DNA of 64,000 nt from Polytrichum commune. Taxonomy: Eukaryota > Streptophyta > Polytrichopsida > Polytrichales > Polytrichaceae. This document shows, piece after piece, positions 35,068-47,479 of this stretch (positions are counted from its first letter, which is position 1; each line of letters opens with the position of its first letter). The notes below the pieces were generated by a model that did no database searches, was not told the origin of the DNA, and was given only the letters and a program-made list of their open reading frames with translations. The stretch covers positions 38,470,440 to 38,534,439 of the forward strand of contig OX485807.1 of NCBI GenBank assembly GCA_950295325.1, given 5' to 3'. A program made the position numbers and the translations under genes.

Positions 35068-35490
35068 CAGCCTGCAAGCTACGCATCCACGGTATTAGGT
35101 TAGGTCCCACAACCAAGGCACACGATATTACCTCCACCTCCACCTGCCACGCCCATAGTCTGCAAGCCACGTACCCACGGTGATAAGACATGTTTAGCGA
35201 CAACCAAGGCGAGCACGGTAGTACGTACACCTTGTATCCCTTCTGCGCTCCTATTCCCGCCAGGGTTATACAACCTGGGAGCGACTTTCACGGTATTAGG
35301 ATACCCTTGGTGACAACCAAGGAACGCACGGGAATACGTACACTTCCACCTTTCTGCCCTCCTTCGTTGCTTTACCCGCTCGCCACGGGTATGCAGCCTG
35401 CAAGCCACGTTTCCAACGGTAATAGGGTACCCTCGGTGACAGCGGAGGCATACACGGTAATACCTCCGCTTCCGCCTTCGCCTGGGAGGC
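35068..35490 (+). repeat. Four-unit degenerate tandem array upstream of NDRG
   Basis: Units start near 35068, 35158, 35271 and 35393. Each contains a CTGCAAGC.ACGT-like start, CCACGGTATTAGG-like core, then (GGTGA)CAACCAAGGC.CACGG and TACCTCCACC-like end. Spacing is about 90, 113 and 122 bp. Confidence 0.75.
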
Positions 35491-36480
35491 TTTTCTCTGT
35501 TTTTCTTCAGCACAGCGCATGCCATCTCTCCGATTTTGAATACGATCCGCGTGCACATAAAGAGATTAATAATAAACTGCGCCCACGTTTTGCAGCCTGG
35601 CCTTGGATCGCCAGCCCAGCCCAGTCAACCTGTCAATTGCAATACTGTTTATCTACCGTTTTAAGGAAGAGATGTTCACTTGGGTATTTTTCCAAAGCTA
35701 TTCTCCTGCTTCTAAATAATAATAATTTAACCTCGCAGCAGACACGTGAGGGGATCGGAGATGATGCACAAGTTGGCTTGCTGAATCCTGGTCATGCTTT
35801 GCTGTTCCGTGTGTGTTGGCAGAAAGTAAATCGCTGTCTGCCAAATTTTGGTTAATGATTGATTCCAATTTATACCACGCCGCATGTGTATAGTGTGGCG
35901 AATAGTTTTTTGTTTTGCCTGGGCTTTTGGTTTTGGGTGGGAATTATTCTGCTTTGTTGCGAAAGAAAAAGAGAGGGGTGATTAACCTCGGAGTGAATTG
36001 CTGGTTTGCAGAAATTAGTAAAGTAGACTTGGTGTATGCTAGCATGCCACCCCTGTATATATGTCGCCGCATGTGTAAAAGTAAGTAGAGTGTGATGAAA
36101 AGTTTGATTTTAGTTTTTGGGGTGTTGTTTTGTTGCGGAGGTGAAAAGGGGGTCAAGAATGGTGAGAGATTATTGAAATTCTGAGTGCACATGTTTGCTA
36201 ATTATGGATTTTTTTGCTTGCCATTCGCAGAAAGTAATTTGATTTGGTTTGGGGTGAATAATTTTTGGAATGTCATAATAAGTAAGTAGGGATGCATGCC
36301 ACGGGGACAGTTCCTGAAGTTGTTTGTGATTAGTAATTAATAAATTTGTTTTCAAGCTGTGGAGAAAATTGCATAAAGAAATTAAAGGGAGAGAAAGAGG
36401 TGGGGACACTGCTGGTGGCGAGGAGGACTCGGAGCAATCTCACGGTTGGTGCTGCTCACTGCTCGCTGGCACAGAGGCTC

Positions 36481-37260
36481 CATGAGTTATTATTAGCACA
36501 GGTAGGGACCCAGCTTGCTAGAGCATGCGTTTTTTGTTTTGATTTTTTGTCCTAACTCGCGGTGAAAAAGTATGGGTTGACAAAAAATTTCGGTGACATC
36601 CCTCTCCCTTCCCTCTCATGGGTCAAGTTGGCAAAGATTCTCAGGGGGATTGGGGAAATTCTGGCGAGTTTCTTACAATTTGAAGAAGAGAGCAGAGTAA
36701 TCACTGCACCGGGTGGTGAAGTTGGCAAAATTTCTGTGGGTTCGGCGAATTCCTTCCTTCATCCTTCTGGGTTTGTCAATTTGTTTTTTATATGGGTTTG
36801 GTGAATTTCTGCCGAGTTTTTACAATTTCTTGAGAGCAGCCATCCATCAGTATGTATTGCAGCCATCAGTGGTGTCTATCAGCAATGCCTAACCATGTGT
36901 TATTATCAACGATAGGATCCAGGTACAGTGTAAGCTAGGGCATGCATGTTTTGTTCTGGGATAAATATCACCGCGGTGAATTATAGTTGGGAAAAAAGTC
37001 TTGTGAGTAAGTTCGGTGATATACTCCCTTCCGGGTCTGGCAAAACTTCTTAGAGGTTTGGTGAAATTCTGGTGAGTTTTTGCATTTTGCAGAGAGCAGC
37101 AACTTTACACTGGCTGGGAGTGGCCCGTCCCCATGTCTTATTATTAACGGTAGGACCCAGCTGGGCAAGCGCATGCATTCTTATTTTGTTTTAAGATTTG
37201 TCACCACGCGGTAAATCAAAGCTGGCAAAAATTCCTGAGGGTTATTCACTTGTGAGGTGA
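36481..37260 (+). repeat. Three-unit degenerate tandem array in the NDRG leader region
   Basis: Units begin CATG.GTTATTATTA..GGTAGGACCCAGC at 36481, 36894 and 37132. Each continues with GCATGC.TTTTTTGTTTT, a CGCGGTGAA-like motif, TTGGCAAA and GGTGAAATTCTGG.GAGTTT, the first unit holding an internal second copy of the last part. Confidence 0.7.
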
Positions 37261-38256
37261 AATTGGGCCCGGTGGGTTTGTTTTTTTGTGGATTTGTGGA
37301 CTCGCAATAATCATCATCACAGCTGCAGTGCCCCCCATGGGGAGAGGTAGGTAGTAATATAATAGAGGGCAGGGTGGGTAGGTCAGAACTAGGCTGGGAG
37401 TCGAGCCTGCAGGAGTGAGGGAGCTTAGGTGTCTCGCTCTCGCTTCTCTGCCCATCTGGTCATGTGGTCGCTCCCGCAGCCCGACTCCTTGTAAGTTGTA
37501 AGTAAGCAAGCAGTTCTGGCTTGTCAGTGCTTCAAAGTAGCTCATACATACTTATGCAGATGTGCTTGGAAGGCTGCTGCTACTGCAACCCACTCCGACA
37601 TCACTGCTGGCTCATGGTGATGAGGATCAGGAAGATCATCTTGTAGGACTCATCAGGAACATCAGTTGTGGGTGTTGAAAGCTTGTCCTCCCACACACCA
37701 GATGTTGTAAGTAAGGAAAACGTACACACATCTGGTGCCAGCAAGCCAGCCAGCAAGCCAGGAGGCAGGCAGGCTAACTTGACATAGGCTGCTCTCCTCT
37801 GCTCAACTCTGCTGCTTCAGGGGCTCTAGAAGGCCGTGCTGGGGGTTTTGGTTGGCCGCACCTCGGATTCTCGGCTTGCTGCAGCAATCTGGGGGACTTA
37901 TTATGTGATGCGGAGTTTGGTTTGGGGGAGAAGTTTGATGAGTTTGATGTGTGTGTGTGTACATCTTAATGAGTGTCTGACATAAAGGAGGAGCGATTTG
38001 GGCATGACACCAACCGGTTTTGTGAGATGTGGTTGACTTGGAGTGTGGTGCCTTAAGTTAGGTCAAGGCAAGCAGCTGCTTCCCCATCACGGCTGTTCGA
38101 AAGGAGAGTAGAAAGTTACACCACCATGGCTGCTGCGGAAACAATGTCTGCAACCCTGTAGATATAGGTAGAGATAGAGGGACTGAGAGGGGGAAGAGTG
38201 TTTCTTTCTTCTTCGGGCCTTTTCGGTTGTGGAGTGCGGATCAGCTTCGCTTGGAC

Positions 38257-40964
38257 ATGGAGGAAGGAAACGCTTCGGTTGCATTGGACATGGACATAGT
38301 GCCTTGGGGTGGCCAGGTAATGGAGACAGGCAGATTTGCGTGAAGAGTCCCGGAATGGAAGCTTATGAGTAATATTATAGCACATGGGTGATGCCACAGT
38401 GGGTTGGCCAGAATTCCTTGGTGTTCGCTATGGTAGGGGAGTGGGAGTGGGAGTAGTAGTGGTAGCGGAGATTTTGGGATATGTGATTCTGCTGCAATGT
38501 GGTCGAGCGAGTTGTAATTTCTTGCCCAAGGTTGCTTGTATTGGCCGTCATCGACAATGGGGGTGCAGGGATAAGTTCTGAGCTAGTGCTATATAATTTT
38601 TTTTGGGTTGCTGCACATTAAGTGTCGCATGGGTTAATAATTTTGGGTGGTTGAGGGAATTGGTGTTTGGAGGTTGTTGGTGGAAAGTGGGTCTGGTTAA
38701 CGAATTGTACCGCCTCATTTTTGCAACAGTGGTAGATCGTTGTTGTGCAAATTTCGGTACTAGAAATTGGCGGGCAGGTTAAGAAATGTCGGCAGTCGTC
38801 ATGGGGTAGTTGGGTCAGTCAGGCACTGACGAGAAATTTTTGGCAACCCACTTTGCAGGAGTATCTTGTACCAACGTCGTTTGGTCATGTTTCGGTCGTC
38901 GTGTGCGGAGATCAAGACAAACCTGCCCTCATAACCTACCCTGACGTCGGACTCAATTGTAAGCTTTCATCTTCTTCGTCACCCACATCTCCTTGCAGAA
39001 ATCTTCATTACTTGGAGCATCATCTGCATTCAAAGTTTCTCGACCCATAGAATGATTGAATGAGCTTCGAAAATCTCGGGGCTGAGTAATTCCATAGGAG
39101 GACATTCATGGTTGTCCTTGGTCGCTGTTGCTGATCAGGAATGGATGTGTGTTTCTGAGTGCAGATTTGTCCTGCTTCGAAGGCCTGTTTTCCTGCCCGG
39201 AAGCGTCTTCTGTGTTATTCCATAATTTTTGTATTTACCACATCGATCCGCCTGGTCATGAGGTAGAGCTTACTCTGCGACCCGGACCATAAATTTTTCC
39301 TGCAGTCACAGAAGATATCTTATCCTGGTCTTGACAAAGATTTCTAGTATGGAGCCATGAATTTTTGTGCAGTGCATTTTGAGCTTTCCTGTTACTGAGC
39401 TTCTTGCCTTAACCTTTATTTCCTGGAATTGACTAGGTGGGGGCCCCCGAAATCGGACAAGAGCAAGCATTATTGTCTGTTGATGACCTTGCTGATCAAG
39501 TTGCCGAAATTCTCGATTACTTTGGGTGAGTTAATATATTCCAAGTTCACTTGCTGCCATTCCTCGAACATCCATACACTCATCTTTTTGCCCCGATGAA
39601 TGATGCAATTTGAGGCGTAGCATCTTTTTTTCTTGACCACCAGGATTTGAACTGTCAACTGAACGCCCCCTTTTTTTTGTGTGTAGATTGGATGAAGTGA
39701 TTGGTCTCGGTGTTACAGCCGGCGCGTACATTCTAAACCTCTTTGCGGTAAGCAGCCTCCCTAACCCGTCTCATCTTTTTAGGTAGTTCTCACCGAGGAC
39801 ATGATGTCGGATAAGAGAAGCTTGGATTAAGCTGATGGATGACTGTTTTCTTCTTGTTTGCAGTTGAAATACTGGGATCGAGCTTTAGGACTCATCCTGG
39901 TGTCGCCTCTTTGCCAAACACCGTCGTGGACGGAATGGCTCTATAATAAGGCCATGATCAACCTTCTCTACTTCTGCGGCATGACTGGGTTTGTGAAGGA
40001 GACACTTCTACAGCGTTACTTCAGTCCGGTGAGTTGCTTGCAAATTTCCTGTCTTCATCTTGAATTTGTTGTGAGATCTTGTTGTCATGCAATTGCCTCA
40101 AGCATCAAAATCTTTGGAGAAGTTGGGAATGATGTTTCTCTACTGTTCATCTTGGCAGGAAGTACGAGCTGCCTGTCTTGAAGGGACAGACGTTTTGATG
40201 ACATATCGAAGGGTGAGTATATCTGGATCGCTAAACACTTCATATGCTACTACTAACCTCATATTTTTGTGCATTTTGTTGATCAATTCTTTAAAGGAAA
40301 TCTGTGCAAGTGTAGTTTTCTGACCTTGAGGTTTGGTTTGGTTGGTGATGCAGAGTCTTGATGACAGACAAAGTAGGAATGTGATGCGCTTTTTGCAAGC
40401 AATTCACCAGCGGCAAGATATTAGTGAAAGTTTGAGGAAGTTGAAATGCCGGACGCTAATTATAGTGGGTGAACAGTCTCCTTTCCACCATGAGGCTCTG
40501 CACATCAACAAGGAAATGAACAGAAGATATAACGCTCTGATCGAGGTATGTGTCATGCAAGGGAGTCATCCCTTTCTGCAGGAATTTCTGAGAGCATTTC
40601 CTGTCGATTTCCTGCAATGTGGGGTATGCAGCCTCCACAGGAATTTAGCAGAAATTTGAAATAATTTCGTCAATTTGATGTCGTCGCAAACTTTTGGAGT
40701 TCCATGTCACTGAATGTGTGCGATCTTCCACAGGTTCAAGGATGCGGGTCTCTGGTGACGGAGGAGCAGCCACACGAGATGTTAATACCTATTGAGTTGT
40801 TTCTTATGGGTTATGCCTTCTACCAACGCCGGACTCTTTCTCTTTCTTCCACACCAACCAGTCCTCTTAGTCCACTCTGTGTATCGGCCGAGCTACTATC
40901 ACCCGAGAGTCTTGGGCTTAAGCTGAAACCCATCAAGACTCGTGTATCTGTATGTGTGGATTAG
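38257..40964 (+). CDS. NDRG/SF21-type protein (N-myc downregulated-like, NDL)
   Basis: Complete nine-exon gene, 349 residues. Exons: 38257-38316, 38859-38958, 39165-39262, 39437-39525, 39687-39747, 39864-40028, 40159-40212, 40354-40545, 40734-40964. All introns are GT-AG, 116-542 bp, and every phase closes. The protein has the NDRG alpha/beta-hydrolase fold: [20 protein letters not shown] (about 29-48), [11 protein letters not shown] (76-86), SVDDLADQ (about 99-106), GVTAGAYIL (124-132), [16 protein letters not shown] (about 147-165) and [15 protein letters not shown] near the C terminus. The nucleophile elbow has Thr where hydrolases have Ser, so no esterase activity is expected. The plant-type tail [18 protein letters not shown] supports SF21/NDL. 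Arabidopsis NDL proteins bind the G-beta subunit AGB1 and affect auxin transport; sunflower SF21 is pollen-expressed. The start ATG gives the usual family N terminus ([13 protein letters not shown]). Length matches the family. Confidence 0.95.
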
Positions 40965-41290
40965 CAGCACTTTCTTAACTTAGGTCATGTATACATTCCT
41001 CCCGTCACTCAACCAACCAAGAAACTCAACTGTGGAATACAATGTTCCCTTTCCCTGTGATAAAAGCTTAGTTTGTCCTAACGACTTAGATAAACCTCCC
41101 CCTGACACATAAGGACCGACAAAACAATAAGGTGTGGCAAGCATCTCCCTACTCTTTGATGCATGAGTGTTGATATGCTCCCTGCACAGTGTTACTACGA
41201 CCTTGGCAATTTTTTGGTGGAAATTTGTTACACCACTGCATACAACTGCGATGACACATTATTTCAATAAAGAGTTCTGTACACTAGCAT
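40965..41290 (+). terminator. 3' UTR and poly(A) signal of the NDRG gene
   Basis: A canonical AATAAA at 41266-41271 lies about 300 bp after the stop codon, preceded by T-rich sequence, a plausible near-upstream element. The cleavage site is probably within the next 15-30 bases. The end coordinate is estimated. Confidence 0.6.
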
Positions 41291-41599
41291 CATCTTCTAA
41301 CCATTTTTGCACGTGCGACCAAGTGCATTTTGTCAGTGATTTTGTGTGTTGTTACTGCTGCTGCTGTCTGCCGAATTTTTCTTGCGTTCATGCATATGTA
41401 TATTATAGGTAGGTGGCGGCCCACATGGGCATTGATTGCCCCTTGAACTAACTCATATTGTCGCTGCATATGCTGAAGGGTTACATCGTATCAACACCAA
41501 TTTCATAATACACAAGTCCATCAACATGAATGCTTGGGGATTTATAACCTCTGTCATGGTCTATGGCAATTTTGGGATGACAGTAACTTGTCAATATCA

Positions 41600-42010
41600 A
41601 GTTACTGATATTTTGCTCGAATCATGACTGAGTACATGCTTCCTCCAGTGGATTATCGAGATTTGTTTTGACTGTACATATACTACCTGCAGGCAAAAGA
41701 TTCAGGAACAAGGTATATATATATATATACACATGTATGTGAAATGAATGAGGTATACCTACATGTATGGTTGCAGAAAATAGGTAAGTAGTTCAAATTC
41801 GATACGAACTCGTAACATGTTGATGGCAGTAGGGTTATTACAAGTACCTGATATTTTTCTCGAATCATGACCGAAAACATGGTGGTTCCACAGTGGATTT
41901 CTTGAGGTTTGGTTTTGAACATGCTCCCTGTAGGCAAAAGATGCAGGAATGACGTATACCAACAACGTACCTATATATGTGCAGTTTGTAGCGCGAGTAG
42001 TTAAAATTTG
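41600..42010 (+). repeat. Two-unit tandem repeat downstream of NDRG
   Basis: CTGATATTTTGCTCGAATCA at 41605 recurs as CTGATATTTTTCTCGAATCA at 41848, a period of about 243 bp. Shared blocks include AGTGGATT.CTTGAG-like sequence, GGCAAAAGAT.CAGGAA and TATGTGCAG/TATGGTTGCAG. The first unit contains a (TA)n tract near 41715. Confidence 0.75.
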
Positions 42011-42449
42011 AGATTGAGACAATGTTTGACGAAAAGTAAGTTGGATAATGGCCCCCCCCACCTGTGTGCGGAAGTTGCAAGAGACATATTTACATGCTCA
42101 CTTACATCATGTGGAGGGGGGCAGTACATATAAGGAAGGATGATGATTACAGTTACGCATTGGGGCTGCGTGAGCGCTGCAAACCATAAATGGGTGGCCT
42201 GACTTTTCGGATTCATAGTTTGTCCAGTTGAATGATGAGTGGGACCAGGGGTGGGGGGTGCCTTTCCTCAATAATGCACTTGTGCACACCTACCGGGGCA
42301 GAGTATATTGTCCCTACTAATTTGCTCGTTTTCTCATAGGATTGGCTGGGTCGTGATAAGGACCCCAGGTGATGGCTCTTTTGCCGCGAACTCCATGGCC
42401 ATGGAGGCTGGAGGAGCTGCAGCAGCAGGGAGACCCCCCACCCTTTGAC

Positions 42450-44400
42450 TCTTTTACCTGTAACTTCATAGAGTGGTCGCGGCCTGGCCTGTGCATGAGA
42501 AATTCCAAAGATTCCAACACTTGGCCAATTCTCAAAGACCCGGTAGTAATAAGCTGTTATAAAGTGGTGGATAGGCTCACGGACATCTAAAGCTTGCTCT
42601 CGTACAATAATACTGTAGCAGGAGGAGGAGGACGAGCCTGTGCTTCGTTTCTTCGGCCTTTTTGATAGTGAAAAACTATTCCTGAAAATTGGGGCCACAC
42701 GGCGGTCTTTCGTTGTTCGGAACCCCACTCAAATCCCACGTGGAAATCATCACAAACCGTGAACCCGGAAGCAGCTTGTGGTTTATGGGGAACCTTGGGA
42801 TGAGGCTTCAATGGAACCAAAGTTTTCGCCTGGCCCAATATTCCATGCCTCGGTCGTGTCTCTTTGAAGCAACGGGTAAGTTATGTAGAAGTACTACTTC
42901 TGCATGAGGAATTCCAAACTATAATTTCCAACACTTGGCCAATTCTTCGTAGGGACCTGGTAGTAGTTAGTAGTCATAAAGTGGCGGACATTGAAAGCTC
43001 GTATGTATGCTCGTACATGAATACCGTAGCGGAGGACGAGCCTGCGCTGAATGCTTTGGATTTTAATAGACAACAGCCATTCTTGAGGTTTGCCACATGG
43101 CAGTGTGTTTATTGTTAAATAACCCACTCAAATCCTATGTGGAAACCTATCCAATATGGTGGACCAGGAAGCACCTTATGGATATAGGTAATCTTGGGAT
43201 CAGACTTTGCATAGAACCAAATTTTTCGCCCTACCCAACATTCCATGCCCGGGTAGGGGGAAGTACACTAAATATTGTATGTAGTGGCATATGGTATTTT
43301 ATGTCAATGTTGGGTGGGGGCATCCCATGGTTATAATCTCAGGGCCCACATGAACGAACAACGCACACTGCTTAACAATATCATGTACGTTCTCTGAGTT
43401 GGGTTTTAAGAAACACATATTTTTCGAGTTTTGCCACATGGCAGTCTTTCGTTGTTTGAAACCACTCAAATCCTGTGTGGACATTTATCAACAAAGATGG
43501 ACCTCGGAAGCACCTTGTAGGCAATCTTGGGGGACGAAACGTGCATGAAATGAAGTTTTTGGCCCTGCTCAATACTCCAGTATTTCAATGCCTGGGTTAT
43601 ATCTTTCAAAGCATGTGGAGTCCCAGAATTTTATACTAACACTTGGCCAATTTCTGTCAACTTTGGTAGCAGGAACTTGTTATAAAGCGACGGAGAGGCT
43701 CACAGACATCAAAGTATTCCAAGCTTAACAATGTTATGTACCTTTAGAGCCCACTTGCTTCATGCTTTGGCTTGTAATAAACATAAAACAAAAACTCTTG
43801 AATTCTTTTTTTTGCCACATGTCAGCCTTTCATTGCATGAACTTTGCTCAGAACCCACGTGGAATCGAGATCGTCCACAAAGATGGACCAGCAAGCACCT
43901 TCTTATAGAGACTTATTAAGACGTTGCATGGAACCTTTTTTTAAATAAGAAATAAAATCATAAATTTCCACCCTGCCCAACATCCCATGCCTTGGTACGT
44001 TGTCATGCCTTTAAAAGCAAGGGGGTTAGCACTGCATGAGATGAGGAATTTCAATGAGGTATAATGCTTCATGCTTCGGCTTTCAAAACATAAACAAACA
44101 CTCTTGTCCTTTTGCCACATGGCAGTCTCCCATTGTTTGAAACCACTCCAGTCCCAAGTGGAACTTATATATATATATACACAAAAGATGAATGAGGAAG
44201 CACTTGCATGATAAAATCTTGGGCCGATGAGATTATGAGCTTTCATGGAACCAAAAGTTGCCTTTGCCTGGATCATGTCTTTTGAAGCACTGCCATGAGA
44301 TGAGAAATGTAGAGTGCTTGATGCTTCGGTTTCAAAACAAAAACAAACACGTGAAACTCTGCCACATGGCACTCTCGCATTGCTTCTAACCCACCCCAAT
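42450..44400. repeat. Six-unit degenerate tandem array
   Basis: A block CCACATGGCAGTCTTTCGTT, then TTGAAACC..CTCAAATCC..GTGGAA, recurs at about 42692, 43091, 43434, 43815, 44115 and 44362 (spacing about 399, 343, 381, 300 and 247 bp). Most units also have a GCATGAG.AATTCCAA..AACACTTGGCCAATTCT block and a GGAACC..TTTTCGCC..GCCCAA.ATTCCATGCC block. The many overlapping open frames on both strands are not conserved between units. Confidence 0.75.
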
Positions 44401-44411
44401 CTTGGGATGAG

Positions 44412-44653
44412 GGAGAGAGTGGATTTAATGTGTACGAGCGTACCTCTCATCCACCCAACATAAAAACTTGGCCCCCTATAGGTTTGTTGCCGTTTCATCT
44501 CAAGTGATCCCGAGTACAGTACTTTAGGGTCCTTGAAACTAAGTCCGGTGTCAAATCAACTTACAAAGCAACTTCCGGGCTGTATACTATTTTAGGGCTT
44601 TTATGTTGGATGAATGAGAGGTATGCTCGTATACAGTGATAATTTCCTCTCTC
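44412..44653. mobile_element. Mutator-like MITE (family F) with 10-bp target duplication
   Basis: 242 bp with inverted ends of about 50 bp: the left arm contains ACGAGCGTACCTCTCATCCA and CCAACATAAAA, and the right arm is the inverse (TTTTATGTTGGATGAATGAG, then AGGTATGCTCGTATACAG). It is flanked by TTGGGATGAG at 44402-44411 and 44654-44663. Long inverted ends plus a 9-10 bp duplication are the Mutator (MULE) signature. Non-coding. Confidence 0.85.
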
Positions 44654-44734
44654 TTGGGATGAGACTAAGGCATCTAGGTTTCATGGGGTCACTCTTTTCA
44701 AACATGCACCTATATCTGAGTGATACATATGGGA

Positions 44735-44835
44735 AGAATTGTAGTTAAGAATAGACACCAAAATGACATGTGTTACAATGAGATTGGATCGCCTGCAAGA
44801 AACATATAGTCACCATTCGAGCACCATTCTAGGTT
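44735..44835 (+). repeat. Family A fragment
   Basis: Short piece matching the left third of family A (AGAATAGACACCAAAATGAC, GTGTTACAATGAGATTGGAT, CATTCTAGGTTAAATTG). Confidence 0.55.
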
Positions 44836-46559
44836 AAATTGTAAAGAAAAGAAAAGAAAAGAAAAGATAATAATAATAACTAAAATTTAAATATATTAAT
44901 GATACTAATATTCTGATTTTTATTTTTTGGGGGGAAGGGGATAGTCAAGGGGAAATGGGGGATGTTTCCTTCTTTACTTTTGGGTGTCTAATGTGGTTTT
45001 GTAGGAGGTATATGTTGTGAAGGCTAGCTATGAATATGAATGTGTTAGTGGTGAGTGATTTTGTGTATACTATAACTATTAATAATGCATATAATTCGGC
45101 TCTTAAAATATTTGGGTAGCCCGACAGTTTGGCAGCTATACAAACTTGTAGGGGGTTGTTTAAAACACTTGATTTTGCTTAGGTTGCCATTTCCATTGAT
45201 ATCCAAGGGAGTAAACGAGCCATTCGTGTAATATGATTGGGATTATTGATATTCGAGAGGATAAATTGATGGTGAGGTCCAATGGGAGGGGCGTGTTTAG
45301 TGGTGTGAGGGGTGGCAACGGTGGGGTGACCTTGTGCCAATTCTTGGAGATTTTGGTGATTTTATTGGGTGTGTATGTGTGTGTGTGGGGGGGTATCTGG
45401 GTATGTAATACTTGATTGGATGAGTGTAGGTGGTAGGTGTTGTGTGAAGGAGGTGGTTTTTGTTTGGGTGTTGGTATGTGTTGTGGTTATGATTGAGGTT
45501 AGGAGTGAATCTTTGTCGCAAGGTGTTGTGAATATTGTATGTGAAGGAGGGAAATCCTGATGATGGGATTTTTTTTGAAAAGTTTGTGATCTTTGTGATC
45601 TTTGTGAGAGGGCCATATGAGAGATTTGTGGCCTAGTGCTGGAGTTTCTTCATGGTTGATTGTGAACTAATCTTCATGGAGAGCGAGTGTAGATGTACAC
45701 TTGTATAGGGTGAGGAGGAATATGAAGAAGATCATATGGCACTTACCAATCTTCTTTAGATATGGTTTTAGGGCTTTAGAGGGCGGAGCTCTGCTTCATG
45801 CTCTTGCTTGGGCTTCTCAATATACAACCTTGACATTCACATCGTAATGCTAGGGATTACTCACAGATCTAGATCTCTAGTGTTGATTCACTTAACCTCC
45901 TAGAGCTGGGTTAACAACAATACTTGTCAAGCCCTCCTGACCTAATCAATCCATCGCACAGATCTAATTTGAAGACACAGATTTAATATGACATTCAATC
46001 GATGCCAAACCAACATCGCTCATAACATAACTAAACACTCATGTCGAGGTCTGAGGTGTCAGGAATAAGATGGAGTTTGTTCGAACGTAATTTGTTTGGG
46101 ATTCTCTCCCATCAAGATTCAACATTGAATCTAACAGGCCCAAAGTCCGTCGTAAAGGGCGCATGTCCGCTCACTCTGGCCTAATTTTCAATCCGATTTT
46201 TGTTGATGTTTCATCATTATAGGTTTGCTAATGTAATCCAATTTTAGAAACATAAATATGATCAAGAATAGATTAAAAAAAAACAAGAAAAATGAACCGA
46301 ATAACACCTGCAATCTGTAGTTGGTCCGATTATAAACACACTCGAAACGGTCTCTGTAGATCGTTTAAAGACAGGAAGATAATCTGCACTTGGGATCTCT
46401 TATAACTCGTGCATCTTGAATGTGATTCCGAAACTTGAAAACAATAAATCTTTTGTGATCCACATTTGTTGACCAAATGAATCAATCCCCCGATCCAATC
46501 CAACAACCAAAATTGCATGTGGAATTCCAAGTGCCCACAATAGGACCACATACCTTTAA
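44836..46559. other. Intergenic, no gene recognised
   Basis: Includes an (AAAAG)n-like tract near 44840-44865 and a G/T-rich low-complexity stretch at 45360-45480 that produces open frames on both strands. No domain is recognisable. Confidence 0.5.
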
Positions 46560-46599
46560 GAGCTTGCCTGGAACCAAAATTCTAGCCTGCAGGCCCCAT

Positions 46600-46900
46600 C
46601 TCATGCCTGGGTCATGCCTTTTAAAACTTTAGAGCAAGGCATGGGCCCGCAAGGGGGGGGGGACCCAACACGGCCTTATGGATTAATGAAAGGGGAGAAC
46701 CGGCTGCTAGTTACAGATGAACTGGTTGAGTTTGAAAAACAACTGGTTGAAGTACAAAACTTCTTCAGAAGAATTACCAATCCTTTTAAAGGATTCCATG
46801 GAATATACCTCAAATTGATAAAGAAAAACCGAAATATGTCAACATGTAACCGGTTGGACTTGGAAACGCTAGGCTCTCGAGAGGGTGTGCTCTAAAATCT
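46600..46900 (+). repeat. Dispersed repeat family C, opposite orientation
   Basis: Reads GAACTGGTTGAGTTTGAAAA, AACTGGTTGAAGTACAAAAC, GGATTCCATGGAATATACCT, ATGTAACCGGTTGGACTTGG and AAATCTCCCTGGAGA, the complement of the 16320, 19540 and 24270 copies. Contains a 10-base G run at 46653-46662. Confidence 0.65.
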
Positions 46901-47479
46901 CCCTGGAGACTGTTATGGGTTTTCCAAGTTCCATGGAACTTGTGTTGTATCTGGCGAGTACTGTACTACATACAACACACGTATTGGACCCATGCGAAAT
47001 TATATGCCCTTTTTCTAAGGCCGCATGATTATTGCTGCATGCATGCATGGATGGCTAGGTTTTATCTCATCGGGCCCAAAGAGATCACCTGCCCGGACAA
47101 AAAAAAAGAGGCTCCCAAGGTTTGGGGGCAAAATGGCCACATTCGCGCCTCTTCAACTGCATATAACTTTGAAGTTTCGTGAGGGTACGGGAATTGACAT
47201 TGGTTGAGTCGCGTCGAGTGGACCCTCACCTTTTGGCCTCCATGATTGTGCTCGTGCGTTGGAGAAAGAAGAAAGAAGGAAAAAGAGGCCTTAATAACAA
47301 GGGTGGGGTTTGCACTAGGGTCCAAGACCAAAAGAAACCGTCGGAACCCGAGCGGTCCTATTGGTTCGGGTGTGTTTATTCGATCGATGAAGTTTTATAC
47401 TAGCGTCGGTCCAAGGTAAGGTGGACGTGTCTTTTATGGTTACTTTATTTTTTTTTCTTTCGATGTAACCCCACTTCTT

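Larger units (their letters stand above)
34860..38256 (+). promoter_or_regulatory. Presumed promoter and 5' leader region of the NDRG/SF21 gene
   Basis: A 3.4-kb stretch directly upstream of the NDRG start codon, visibly richer in G+C than the flanking intergenic DNA and containing two tandem-repeat arrays. A consensus donor GTAAGT at 37707-37712 and acceptor-like TTCAG/TGCAG sequences near 37820-37890 make a leader intron possible. Just before the start are a pyrimidine-rich TTTCTTTCTTCTTCGG stretch and a favourable GGACATGG start context. The transcription start cannot be placed by eye. A 221-codon open frame at 35190-35855 lies across the repeat array and has no recognisable domain. Confidence 0.45.

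Noticed and set aside
35190-35855. Longest uninterrupted open frame in the window (221 codons, + strand)
   Set aside because: It crosses a degenerate tandem array, has no recognisable domain, and overlapping long frames exist on the other strand. It reflects GC-rich repeats in the NDRG 5' region.
43941-44498. 185-codon open frame on the - strand
   Set aside because: It runs through two units of a tandem array and into a MITE, and the other units do not conserve the frame.
45360-45560. Open frames on both strands in a G/T-rich stretch
   Set aside because: Low-complexity (GTGT)n and G runs suppress stop codons; no protein signature.
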